From an uncultured Eubacteriales bacterium (GTDB lineage: Bacteria; Bacillota; Clostridia; UMGS1810): a DNA stretch of 12,147 nt. The notes beneath the pieces are model-generated. The model was not told the origin of the DNA and did not search any database. It saw only the letters and a program-made list of their open reading frames with translations. Location: the NCBI GenBank assembly GCA_900555295.1, contig USKN01000035.1:1-12147 (forward strand), written 5' to 3'. Numbering within the stretch: position 1 is the stretch's first letter; each line of letters begins with the position of its first letter. A program made the translations under genes and the position numbers. Below, piece by piece: positions 1-6,009 of this stretch.

Positions 1-196
1 CAAAATAGCTTGTAAGCGGTTTTGATATTCCAAAGTGGTTAAATAATTTCATAGAATGGCGCGTATCTTCGCACGCTATTAAATCAACCGCATTTAACGT
101 TTCAAGTGTACGCGGTGATATATCGCCCAAATTACCTATGGGCGTTGCACAAAGATATAATGTACCGTATCCGTTTTCGGTTTTATTATCACTCAT
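1..196 (-). CDS. rsmI: 16S rRNA 2'-O-methyltransferase RsmI (N-terminal part, cut by window edge)
   Basis: RsmI uses S-adenosylmethionine to 2'-O-methylate the ribose of C1402 in 16S rRNA (E. coli numbering) at the decoding centre. Only the first 65 codons are in the window. They read [15 protein letters not shown] and then [12 protein letters not shown], the glycine-rich hallmark of the tetrapyrrole-methylase fold in Rsm[18 protein letters not shown] follows, matching the family's conserved EDTRH block. The ATG at 196 lies inside the 3' end of trmN6, giving an 8-base overlap, so translation is probably coupled. In Bacillus a small GIY-YIG gene (yazA) lies between these two genes; here it is absent. 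The family is confident; the C-terminal two thirds cannot be assessed. Confidence 0.95.
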   Translation of the reverse strand, partial: MSDNKTENGYGTLYLCATPIGNLGDISPRTLETLNAVDLIACEDTRHSMKLFNHFGISKPLTSYF

Positions 197-872
197 TAAA
201 AGGCTCCTTTCTTACATACTCCGGTGCCTCCAACACAAGGCTCGGTTTTGCACCCGCAATACCTTTAACCAAAAATAAATTGGGCGCTTTGCCTATGTAC
301 GGGTGAATAAATTTTAATGTTTTAGGTTCTATTTTATGTGTACGCATTGCGTTTAACACATCGCAAAGTCTGTCGGTACGGTGAACCATATAAAACTCAC
401 CGCCAAACTTTAATATGCGTTTTGCCGCGCAAAGTACGCCGTCTATATCTATATAAATTTCGTGACGCGCCGCCGCCATTTCGTCTTTGGGGTTTTTAAA
501 TCCCGTCCCGAGCGCCATATACGGCGGATTGCACGTTATAACATCCACACTTCCCGATTTAAAATGTTCATTGCAGTTTTTTATATCGTCATTTATTATT
601 TTAATTCTGATGCCAAGCCCGTTAAGTTCAACATTGCGTTTTGCCAATTCGGCGCTCATTTGCTGTATTTCAATACCGTATATTTGTGCGTTTTCAAACT
701 TTTGCGAAAGCAGTACGGGTATAATGCCGTTGCCCGTGCAAAAATCCACAACCGTTTTCGGTGCGGATTTACACACATAGTTTGCAAGATACACCGCGTC
801 CGTTCCAAAACAAAACAAGTCGGTATTTTGTATAAGTTTAAGACCGCCGCCCAAATCGTCTACTCGTTCCAT
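189..872 (-). CDS. trmN6: tRNA1(Val) adenine-37 N6-methyltransferase family (YabB/TrmN6)
   Basis: This 227-residue protein is a class I SAM-dependent N6-adenine methyltransferase of the YabB/TrmN6 family, expected to methylate adenine in a tRNA anticodon loop. The N-terminus has the family pattern [21 protein letters not shown]-binding motif I is [15 protein letters not shown] (about 41-55, with D43, G47 and G49). The catalytic NPPY motif is at 115-118, typical of enzymes acting on exocyclic amino groups of adenine. Full length looks normal. The ATG at 872 has a GGAGAG ribosome site (878-883) at 5 bases. The gene lies between the ferredoxin and rsmI, as yabB does near rsmI in Bacillus. The exact tRNA target is inferred from family naming, and other adenine substrates are possible. 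Confidence 0.88.
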   Translation of the reverse strand: MERVDDLGGGLKLIQNTDLFCFGTDAVYLANYVCKSAPKTVVDFCTGNGIIPVLLSQKFENAQIYGIEIQQMSAELAKRNVELNGLGIRIKIINDDIKNCNEHFKSGSVDVITCNPPYMALGTGFKNPKDEMAAARHEIYIDIDGVLCAAKRILKFGGEFYMVHRTDRLCDVLNAMRTHKIEPKTLKFIHPYIGKAPNLFLVKGIAGAKPSLVLEAPEYVRKEPFNE

Positions 873-893
873 ATTATCTCTCCGTTATATTGG

Positions 894-927
894 GACGGGG
901 TTTTAACCCATAGGTTCAAACCCCGTC
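894..927 (-). promoter_or_regulatory. Strong leader hairpin just upstream of trmN6
   Basis: This is an almost perfect inverted repeat. The 10-base arms GACGGGGTTT and AAACCCCGTC are extended by AACC/GGTT across one mismatch, closing on a 4-base TATG loop. On the trmN6 (minus) strand it ends about 10 bases before the GGAGAG ribosome site. Neither side has a U-run, so it is not a standard intrinsic terminator. It could be an mRNA-stabilising or processing hairpin, a protein-binding site, or a remnant terminator. The structure is seen directly; the function is unknown. Confidence 0.6.
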
Positions 928-981
928 ACTTAATCAGGCAAAACCGCACGGACTTAAATTTGCCGCCCGATACGTTTTTGC

Positions 982-1012
982 AAATAAAAACACCGTTTAC
1001 TGCGATGTTTTT
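982..1012 (-). terminator. Probable weak intrinsic terminator after the ferredoxin
   Basis: Six bases past the ferredoxin stop codon, the minus strand can fold a 10-bp stem AAAAACATCG/CGGTGTTTTT (one G-U pair) with a 7-base loop, followed by ATTT. The stem is A/U-rich, and the U-run is partly inside its 3' arm, so strength should be modest. It could let a short ferredoxin message accumulate while some transcription continues into trmN6 and rsmI. Confidence 0.45.
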
Positions 1013-1018
1013 ACATAA

Positions 1019-1189
<171 letters not shown>

Positions 1190-1221
1190 TTAAAACACCT
1201 CCCACATATTTTGTTTTGTTT

Positions 1222-1250
1222 ATTATAATACACATTGCGCACAAAAGCAA
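1222..1250 (-). promoter_or_regulatory. Sigma-A promoter of the ferredoxin gene
   Basis: On the minus strand, TTGCTT (1245-1250) is followed after exactly 17 bases by a consensus TATAAT (1222-1227). This predicts a start near 1215 and a leader of about 25 bases containing the GGGAGG ribosome site. The promoter lies in the 92-base gap after ricT, so the ferredoxin can be transcribed independently of the darA-holB-ricT message. A short palindrome, ATTGT-A-ACAAT (1264-1274), lies upstream of the -35 box and is too small to interpret. Confidence 0.75.
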
Positions 1251-1281
1251 GCGTTTTATAAACATTGTAACAATTTTAATA

Positions 1282-2151
1282 TTAATCTTCAAGCTGTTTA
1301 AGTGCTTTAAGGTCAATTTTTTCCTCGTTTTTGGACGTGCCTTTTTTAAGTATTACAACATCATCCGTTTTATACTCACGCAGTTCTTTTTCGCCGTCAG
1401 CCTCTATTGCAACGGCAACAATACCTTTAAGTGCCGATACCGCCGTAACCGAACCTTTACCGTCGGGTGTTTTTACAAGCGAACCCACATTGGGCGTTTT
1501 TTTGTTTAACGCCTCGTATGCCTCCTGCTCGTTTTTAAGACAGCACATAAGACGGCCGCACGTACCCGATATTTTTGTGGGGTTAAGACTTAAATTTTGT
1601 TCTTTTGCCATTTTAATGCTTACCGTCTGAAAATCGCCGAGATACAAGTTGCAGCACAATGGTCTGCCGCATATACCCAATCCGCCAAGCATTTTTGCCT
1701 CATCTCTTACACCAATCTGGCGCAATTCTATACGCGTTTTAAACACTGCCGCCAAATCGCGCACAAGCTCTCTGAAATCTATGCGCCCGTCCGCGGTAAA
1801 ATAAAACAAAATTTTATTTCTGTCAAACGTGTATTCAGCGTCAATAAGTTTCATATCGAGATTATGTTTTAATATTTTTTCGCGGCACACCGAAAGCGCC
1901 TCTTTTTCTTTTGCTTTATTCTGTTCAACCTGTTTTTTGTCCCCATCGGTTGCAATTCGCATTATTTTTTTGAGCGGAGATACTATTTCGTCATCAGTTA
2001 CGTTTTTTTTGGCTATTGCAACAGTACCAAACTCCACTCCGCGTGATGTTTCCACAATTACATTGTCGCCGTTTTTCAAATCAAAACCCGCGTCGTCAAA
2101 ATAATATATTTTACCTACTTTTTTAAATCTTATTCCTGTAACTTGCGTCAT
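1282..2151 (-). CDS. ricT: RicT/YaaT, PSP1-domain regulator of RNA processing
   Basis: This 289-residue protein is RicT (YaaT). In Bacillus subtilis it forms a complex with RicA and RicF that binds [4Fe-4S] clusters, assists RNase Y-dependent mRNA cleavage, and influences sporulation, competence and biofilm formation. The PSP1 domain occupies roughly residues 60-150. Next come two cysteine motifs, GICGRPLCC and, about 40 residues later, GTCGRLMCC, the family's signature cluster-ligand candidates. The C-terminal part (from about 215) is a small beta-rich segment followed by a charged tail. The ATG overlaps the holB stop by 4 bases (ATGA at 2148-2151), and GGGAGG (2159-2164) lies 7 bases upstream, so translation is coupled to holB. 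ricA and ricF are not in the window. The identification is firm; a role in this organism is inferred. Confidence 0.95.
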   Translation of the reverse strand: MTQVTGIRFKKVGKIYYFDDAGFDLKNGDNVIVETSRGVEFGTVAIAKKNVTDDEIVSPLKKIMRIATDGDKKQVEQNKAKEKEALSVCREKILKHNLDMKLIDAEYTFDRNKILFYFTADGRIDFRELVRDLAAVFKTRIELRQIGVRDEAKMLGGLGICGRPLCCNLYLGDFQTVSIKMAKEQNLSLNPTKISGTCGRLMCCLKNEQEAYEALNKKTPNVGSLVKTPDGKGSVTAVSALKGIVAVAIEADGEKELREYKTDDVVILKKGTSKNEEKIDLKALKQLED

Positions 2152-3122
2152 TTGTTAACCTCCCGGCATTTCATAAACATTGTTTGCACGGCAATGGCGG
2201 TATTTCCGCTTTTGCCGAGTTCCATTTGAGCGTTCATTACCGTTTCGGCAAGCATTTGACATTGTTTTGCCGAAAAGGTTTTACAAAATGCCTCAATTTC
2301 ACTGTATTTATCTTTATTTGCTATAAGGTCACCGAGTTTAAGGTTCATAAAAAGTGCGTCCCTTAAAAAGAGCGCCATAATATCTGTAAGCTCTTTGTTG
2401 CGCGCTCTGTCTTTACCAAAAAGCTCCGTTGCTTTATATATTGCATACGGATTTTTGTCGGTAAGAGTCATAAGCGCATCAAGCGCATTTTGCCTTATTT
2501 CGGCAAAGTGTTCGTCGTCTTTAAGTGCCGAAAGTTTGCCTGCATTGCCCATTGCATAGCTGTACATAAACTCGGGTGCGTCGGGCACAATTTGCTTTAA
2601 TTGTTCGCCTTTGAGCGGATTAACCCGTATTAACGTAACGCGTGACATAACCGTTTGCAGCATTTTTGACGCATTATTGCACAGTAATATAAAAACTATA
2701 TACTCGGGCGGCTCCTCAATCATTTTTAAAAGCGCATTTTGCGACTGCGTGGTTAAAAGATGCGCATTTTGTATAACAACCGCCTTTTTGTGCGCCGTTA
2801 AAGGGCGTTCAAAAACCCTGTCGCGCACAGCGCGTATTTGGTCTATTCCTATAGACTGCCTGTCACCGTTTGAAATATATATTATATCGGGGTGCGTACC
2901 GCTTTCAACCGTACGGCAGGCATTGCAGACTCCACACGCGCTGTGTGTACCGCACATAATAATTTTGAGTATATGCCGTGCAAGCGTTTTTTTGCCCATA
3001 CCCTCATCGCCCTCAATAATATATGCGTGTCCGAGTTTGTTTTGTGCCGTAAGGCGCAAAAATAGCTGTATGGTTTTATCCTGCCCCAAAGGTACGGGGT
3101 TTGCAATATCAAACTTTTTCAA
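2148..3122 (-). CDS. holB: DNA polymerase III delta' subunit (clamp loader)
   Basis: HolB/delta' is the stator subunit of the clamp loader that places the sliding clamp on DNA. I assign 324 residues from a TTG at 3122, because GAGGTGG (3129-3135) lies 6 bases upstream. A longer reading from 3167 would extend further into darA and has no better ribosome site. Visible elements: HAYIIEGDEGMGKKTLA (about 32-48), a degenerate P-loop where the usual S/T after GK is K; a zinc site C57, C63, C66, C69, with shorter first spacing than the usual eight residues; SQNALLKMIEEPP (about 127-139), strongly conserved in delta' and DnaX; and MSRV (159-162), where the classical SRC motif has V for C but keeps the arginine. 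The start overlaps darA by 14 bases, and the stop overlaps ricT by 4. It matches the Bacillus gene order. Confidence 0.93.
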   Translation of the reverse strand: MKKFDIANPVPLGQDKTIQLFLRLTAQNKLGHAYIIEGDEGMGKKTLARHILKIIMCGTHSACGVCNACRTVESGTHPDIIYISNGDRQSIGIDQIRAVRDRVFERPLTAHKKAVVIQNAHLLTTQSQNALLKMIEEPPEYIVFILLCNNASKMLQTVMSRVTLIRVNPLKGEQLKQIVPDAPEFMYSYAMGNAGKLSALKDDEHFAEIRQNALDALMTLTDKNPYAIYKATELFGKDRARNKELTDIMALFLRDALFMNLKLGDLIANKDKYSEIEAFCKTFSAKQCQMLAETVMNAQMELGKSGNTAIAVQTMFMKCREVNK

Positions 3123-3435
3123 AACGTTCCACCTCAAGTACAAACACCGTCGCTCCGCCCACTTCAACCTCTATGGGATACGGATTAAACGACGCCGACG
3201 CACCTATGGGCATTGGCGACGCGGCAACTTGTTTGCGCGTATGGCTTTTGCTTTTTATAATATTTATGGCGGTATCAACTTTATCATTGTCGGTACCTAT
3301 AATAAGCGTCATATTTCCGGCTTTTAAAAAACCTCCCGTTGTGGCAAGTTTTGTTACCTGAAATTCGTTTTTTGTTAATTCGTTTAACACCTTATTGCCG
3401 TCTTCATCGTTAATAATCGCAAGTATTAATTTCAT
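3109..3435 (-). CDS. darA: PII-like cyclic-di-AMP receptor DarA/PstA (YaaQ)
   Basis: This 108-residue protein is a DarA/PstA-type PII-like signal receptor that forms trimers and binds c-di-AMP. It reads MKLILAIINDEDGNKVLNEL, then KLATTGGFLKAGNMTLIIG, and ends PYPIEVEVGGATVFVLEVE, matching the family throughout. Residues corresponding to the c-di-AMP pocket in characterised homologues are present: T28, F36, L37, N41, G47 and F98. An arginine found near position 26 in some homologues is Q26 here. An in-frame TTG lies three codons earlier, but it is one base from the GGGGG ribosome site; the ATG at 3435 has 10 bases and matches the family start. It is the first gene of the darA-holB-ricT message. 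What DarA regulates is not settled for the family. Confidence 0.95.
   Translation of the reverse strand: MKLILAIINDEDGNKVLNELTKNEFQVTKLATTGGFLKAGNMTLIIGTDNDKVDTAINIIKSKSHTRKQVAASPMPIGASASFNPYPIEVEVGGATVFVLEVERFEKV
3129..3135 (-). promoter_or_regulatory. Ribosome site that sets the holB TTG start
   Basis: On the minus strand, GAGGTGG lies 6 bases before a TTG codon at 3122, followed by AAA AAG TTT GAT. It is inside the end of darA. No ATG or GTG in this frame has comparable spacing, so TTG is the best-supported holB start. Confidence 0.7.
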
Positions 3436-3445
3436 ACAAAGCAAT

Positions 3446-3452
3446 CCCCCTT
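3446..3452 (-). promoter_or_regulatory. Ribosome site that sets the darA start
   Basis: AAGGGGG on the minus strand lies 10 bases before the ATG at 3435. An upstream in-frame TTG at 3444 is only one base away from it and so cannot be used efficiently. Confidence 0.65.
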
Positions 3453-3467
3453 AAAGCAACAATTTAA

Positions 3468-3484
3468 ATATACAATTTGTATAT
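3468..3484. promoter_or_regulatory. Perfect 17-bp palindrome over the predicted darA start site
   Basis: ATATACAA and TTGTATAT are perfect 8-base arms around a single central base. The element begins 4 bases past the darA -10 box and covers the predicted transcription start near 3482. A one-base centre cannot form an RNA hairpin, so a bound dimeric repressor fits better than a terminator. I do not recognise the motif as a known regulator's site. The region is A/T-rich, which raises the chance of coincidence, but eight perfect pairs is more than expected. Confidence 0.5.
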
Positions 3485-3488
3485 CTAT

Positions 3489-3517
3489 ATTATATAATGA
3501 ATTTAATATAAAATCAA
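3489..3517 (-). promoter_or_regulatory. Sigma-A promoter of the darA-holB-ricT operon
   Basis: On the minus strand, TTGATT (3512-3517) is followed after exactly 17 bases by TATAAT (3489-3494). The predicted start near 3482 leaves a leader of about 47 bases before the darA ATG. Just upstream, at about -41 to -56, is an A/T-only block AAAATTT-AC-AAATTTT (3522-3537) placed where an UP element would bind the alpha subunit C-terminal domain. Confidence 0.8.
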
Positions 3518-3548
3518 GAACAAAATTTACAAATTTTACGCCGCCGTT

Positions 3549-3604
3549 AAAGCAAAAACAACAAAACACCGCCAAAACCCCGGTTACGGATTTATTTGGC
3601 GGTG
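3549..3604 (-). terminator. Intrinsic terminator of rnpB
   Basis: Seventeen bases after the P1 helix of rnpB, the minus strand has perfect 10-base arms CACCGCCAAA and TTTGGCGGTG enclosing an 18-base loop, followed at once by TTTTGTTGTTTTTG. This is a strong Rho-independent terminator separating rnpB from the darA promoter, whose -35 box lies about 30 bases further on. Confidence 0.85.
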
Positions 3605-3620
3605 CATTATTAATTAACAA

Positions 3621-3967
3621 AACCGAGCAGCTCTGTAAGCCGAGTTCTGTATTTGGCAATCATCTATCTACGATGTACATTACTGCACACCTCCTGCCTC
3701 TCGTCGAAAATGCCGGGCAAGCTTAATTTTCGGTCAGAGTTGCATCGAATGGGGTTTACACGGCTGTTTGGTCTCCCAAACACCGGTGAGCTCTTACCTC
3801 GCCTTTTCATCCTTACCGTTTTTTAAAAAACGGCGGTTTTTTTCTGTTGCACTTTCCTTAAAGTCGCCTTCACCCGGAGTTACCGGGCATTCTGCCCTGT
3901 GATGCTCGGACTTTCCTCATTGATATTTTTAAAAAATACCCCCGCAATTGCCTGAACTGCTCGGTAC
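3621..3967 (-). ncRNA. rnpB: RNase P RNA, bacterial class A
   Basis: This is the catalytic RNA of RNase P, which removes 5' leaders from pre-tRNAs. On the minus strand the ends pair as P1 (CCGAGCAG at 3957-3964 with CTGCTCGG at 3623-3630). P2 forms from GGCAAT and ATTGCC. Core conserved blocks are in order: GAGGAAAGTCCGAGC (P4/CR I), GTGCAACAGA, GGTAAGGATGAAAAGGCGAG then GTAAGAGCTCACC, GTAAACCCC, GTAGATAGATGATTGCC (CR IV) and ACAGAACTCGGCTTACAG (CR V). The arrangement with P16/P17 and no P5.1/P15.1 insert is class A. Two oddities: the stem GGCGAG/CTCACC has one C-A mismatch, and the P15/P16 internal loop has no clear GGU, the motif that normally pairs with the tRNA 3' CCA end. Length is about 347 bases, normal for the class. 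Confidence 0.96.
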
Positions 3968-3973
3968 CGTAAT

Positions 3974-4002
3974 ATAATACCACGTATGCGTGTGTTTGTC
4001 AA
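3974..4002 (-). promoter_or_regulatory. Near-consensus sigma-A promoter of rnpB
   Basis: On the minus strand, a perfect TTGACA (3997-4002) is followed after 17 bases by TATTAT (3974-3979). It predicts a start at G3967 or G3968, immediately before the P1 helix of rnpB. The region upstream of -35 is a run of A/T bases. This is the strongest promoter in the window, as expected for an abundant stable RNA. Confidence 0.9.
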
Positions 4003-4046
4003 ATTTTTTATAATTTTTATTTCTTTATACAATAAAAGGAAATTCT

Positions 4047-4062
4047 GCACAAAATATTGTGC
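4047..4062. promoter_or_regulatory. Inverted repeat between the divergent rnpB and radical SAM promoters
   Basis: GCACAA and TTGTGC form perfect 6-base arms around AATA. The element lies about 32 bases upstream of the -35 box of the radical SAM operon and about 45 bases upstream of the rnpB -35 box, a position where an activator or repressor could act on either. No neighbouring copy is seen, so it may be chance. Confidence 0.3.
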
Positions 4063-4093
4063 GGCGGCGGCTTTATTTTGATGAGTGAATGTG

Positions 4094-4122
4094 TTGAAAA
4101 ATTTTGCGGTTTGTAGTATAAT
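4094..4122 (+). promoter_or_regulatory. Sigma-A promoter of the radical SAM-ligA-gatCAB block
   Basis: TTGAAA (4094-4099) and a consensus TATAAT (4117-4122) are separated by exactly 17 bases. The predicted start near 4129 gives a leader of about 36 bases, A/T-rich and ending in AAGGAG (4152-4157), 7 bases before the ATG. No other convincing promoter is seen in the short gaps downstream, so this may drive the whole rightward block. Confidence 0.8.
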
Positions 4123-4164
4123 ATAAAATATATGTTTTAAATATAAAATATAAGGAGAAATCCA

Positions 4165-6009
4165 ATGCATAAATTAAAAAAACAAATAGACAATATTTTG
4201 CCAAGCGTTGAAAAGCCCGCACGTTATACGGGCGGCGAGTTTAACAGCGTTATTAAAAACCCCGATGACGTTAAAATAAGGTTTGCGTTTTGCTTTGCCG
4301 ATGTGTACGAAGTGGGTATGTCGCACCTTGGAATGAAAATACTGTACCACTTGCTTAACGAACGTGACGATACCTATTGCGAACGCGTGTTTGCGCCGTG
4401 GGTTGATATGGAAGATAAAATGCGCCAAAACAATATACCGCTTTTTACGCTTGAAACTATGGACCCCGTGAGCGATTTTGATTTTGTGGGATTTACACTT
4501 CAGTACGAAATGTGTTATTCAAACATTGTAAATATGCTCGACCTTGCGGGTATTCCGTTGCTGCAAAGAGACCGCAAAGACGGCGACCCGTTTGTGGTAA
4601 TGGGCGGCCCGTGTGCATACAGTGCCGAAAGTATTGCACCGTTTTGTGATTTTTTTGAGCTTGGCGAGGGCGAAGAAATGATGAACGAGGTTATGGATTT
4701 GTATGCCGAGTGGAAAGAAAAAAATCTTCCCCGTGAGGACTTTTTAAAAGAGGTAAGCAAAATCGAGGGCATATATGTGCCGAGTTTTTACGATATATCA
4801 TATAACGGTGACGGAACGGTAAAAGCCATTACCCCAAAATCGGATGATGTTCCCAAAACGGTAAAAAAGCGTATTATTAAAAATTTAGATAACGTTTTTT
4901 ACCCCGATAAAATAATAGTGCCGTTTATTGAAATTGTTCACGACCGTATAATGCTTGAAGTGTTCAGAGGCTGTATACGCGGATGCAGATTTTGCCAGGC
5001 GGGTATGATATACCGCCCCGTACGCGAAAAAAGCGCCGATACGCTTTTAAAAAGCGCTCAAAAGCTTATGGACAGTACAGGCTATGACGAAATAAGCTTA
5101 ACATCGCTTTCAACAAGCGATTACACACAGCTAAAACAACTTACCGACGGGCTTTTGCCTATGACGGAAGATAAAAAAGTAAGTCTTGCGCTCCCGTCAC
5201 TGCGGCTTGACTCATTCAGTATGGATTTAATGGAAAAAATACAAAAAGTGCGCAAAAGCTCGCTTACCTTTGCCCCCGAGGCAGGTACGCAAAAAATGCG
5301 CGACGTTATAAACAAAGGCATAACCGAGGAGGATTTGCTCGGAAGTACCCATATGGCATTTGAGGGCGGATATTCGAGTATAAAGCTTTATTTTATGATA
5401 GGACTTCCGCACGAAACCGACGACGATATACGAGGAATAGGCGAACTTTCAAAAAAAGTGGTAAGAGAATATTTTTCGATACCCAAAGAAAAACGCGCAC
5501 CGGGACTTAAAGTTACAACAAGCGTTTCATCGTTTGTACCCAAAGCGTTTACACCTTTTCAATGGTGCGAGCAAAACAGCGTTGAACAGCTGCGCGAAAA
5601 ACAGCACGTGCTTAAAGAGGCAATTTGTGACAAACGTATAAAATACAACTATCACGAGGCGCCCGTAAGCGTTTTGGAAGGTGTGTTTGCACGCGGTGAC
5701 AGACGTTTGGCTGACGTGCTTATAAAAGCTCACGAAAAAGGAGTTAGGTTTGACGGCTGGACGGATATGTTTGACGGCGAAAAGTGGGACGAGGCATTTA
5801 AAGAGTGCGGCATTGACCCGTTTTTCTATACACGCAAAAGAGAATTTGACGAGATACTTCCGTGGGATATGATAGATATAGGAGTTAAAAAAGATTTTCT
5901 GATATCAGAAGCCAAAAAAGCTGAACAGGCAATTGTAACCCCAAATTGCAGAGCCAAATGTTCTGCCTGCGGAGCTATGTGTTTTAAAGAAGGAGTTTGC
6001 TATGAGTAA
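4165..6009 (+). CDS. Radical SAM protein, TIGR03960 type (B12-binding-like N-terminus)
   Basis: This 614-residue protein belongs to the TIGR03960-type radical SAM family, which is usually encoded next to a DUF2344 protein and has no established reaction. The N-terminal part (about 35-170) resembles the cobalamin-binding fold seen in B12-type radical SAM enzymes (ADVYEVGMSHLGMKILYHLL, later DFVGFTLQYE), but I see no DxHxxG motif for a histidine cobalt ligand. The radical SAM core carries C270, C274, C277 (CIRGCRFCQAG), the C-x3-C-x2-C site for the [4Fe-4S] cluster that cleaves SAM. The core continues with FAPEAGTQKMRDVINKG and YFMIGLPHETDDDI. The last 20 residues hold C595, C599, C602, C606 and C612, a likely second metal site. 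Length fits the family. The stop overlaps the DUF2344 start by 8 bases, so the two are co-translated. Genome context for the family suggests RNA or ribosome modification, but this is unproven. Confidence 0.9.
   Translation: MHKLKKQIDNILPSVEKPARYTGGEFNSVIKNPDDVKIRFAFCFADVYEVGMSHLGMKILYHLLNERDDTYCERVFAPWVDMEDKMRQNNIPLFTLETMDPVSDFDFVGFTLQYEMCYSNIVNMLDLAGIPLLQRDRKDGDPFVVMGGPCAYSAESIAPFCDFFELGEGEEMMNEVMDLYAEWKEKNLPREDFLKEVSKIEGIYVPSFYDISYNGDGTVKAITPKSDDVPKTVKKRIIKNLDNVFYPDKIIVPFIEIVHDRIMLEVFRGCIRGCRFCQAGMIYRPVREKSADTLLKSAQKLMDSTGYDEISLTSLSTSDYTQLKQLTDGLLPMTEDKKVSLALPSLRLDSFSMDLMEKIQKVRKSSLTFAPEAGTQKMRDVINKGITEEDLLGSTHMAFEGGYSSIKLYFMIGLPHETDDDIRGIGELSKKVVREYFSIPKEKRAPGLKVTTSVSSFVPKAFTPFQWCEQNSVEQLREKQHVLKEAICDKRIKYNYHEAPVSVLEGVFARGDRRLADVLIKAHEKGVRFDGWTDMFDGEKWDEAFKECGIDPFFYTRKREFDEILPWDMIDIGVKKDFLISEAKKAEQAIVTPNCRAKCSACGAMCFKEGVCYE

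Noticed and set aside
2611..3327. Long open frame on the plus strand (238 codons) across holB and darA
   Set aside because: It lies antisense to two well-recognised genes, has no ribosome site, and its translation resembles no protein family I know.
3522..3537. AAAATTT-AC-AAATTTT inverted repeat upstream of the darA -35 box
   Set aside because: Made almost only of A and T; better explained as an UP-like element than as a specific operator or hairpin.
3726..3739. Possible GGU in the RNase P P16/P17 region next to the AAGCTTGCCCGG segment
   Set aside because: That segment is L17, not L15, by alignment with E. coli M1 RNA, so it does not supply the CCA-binding motif.
3990..4164. Short minus-strand open frame overlapping the rnpB promoter and leader
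   Set aside because: It runs through the rnpB promoter and RNA and is A/T-rich with no ribosome site.
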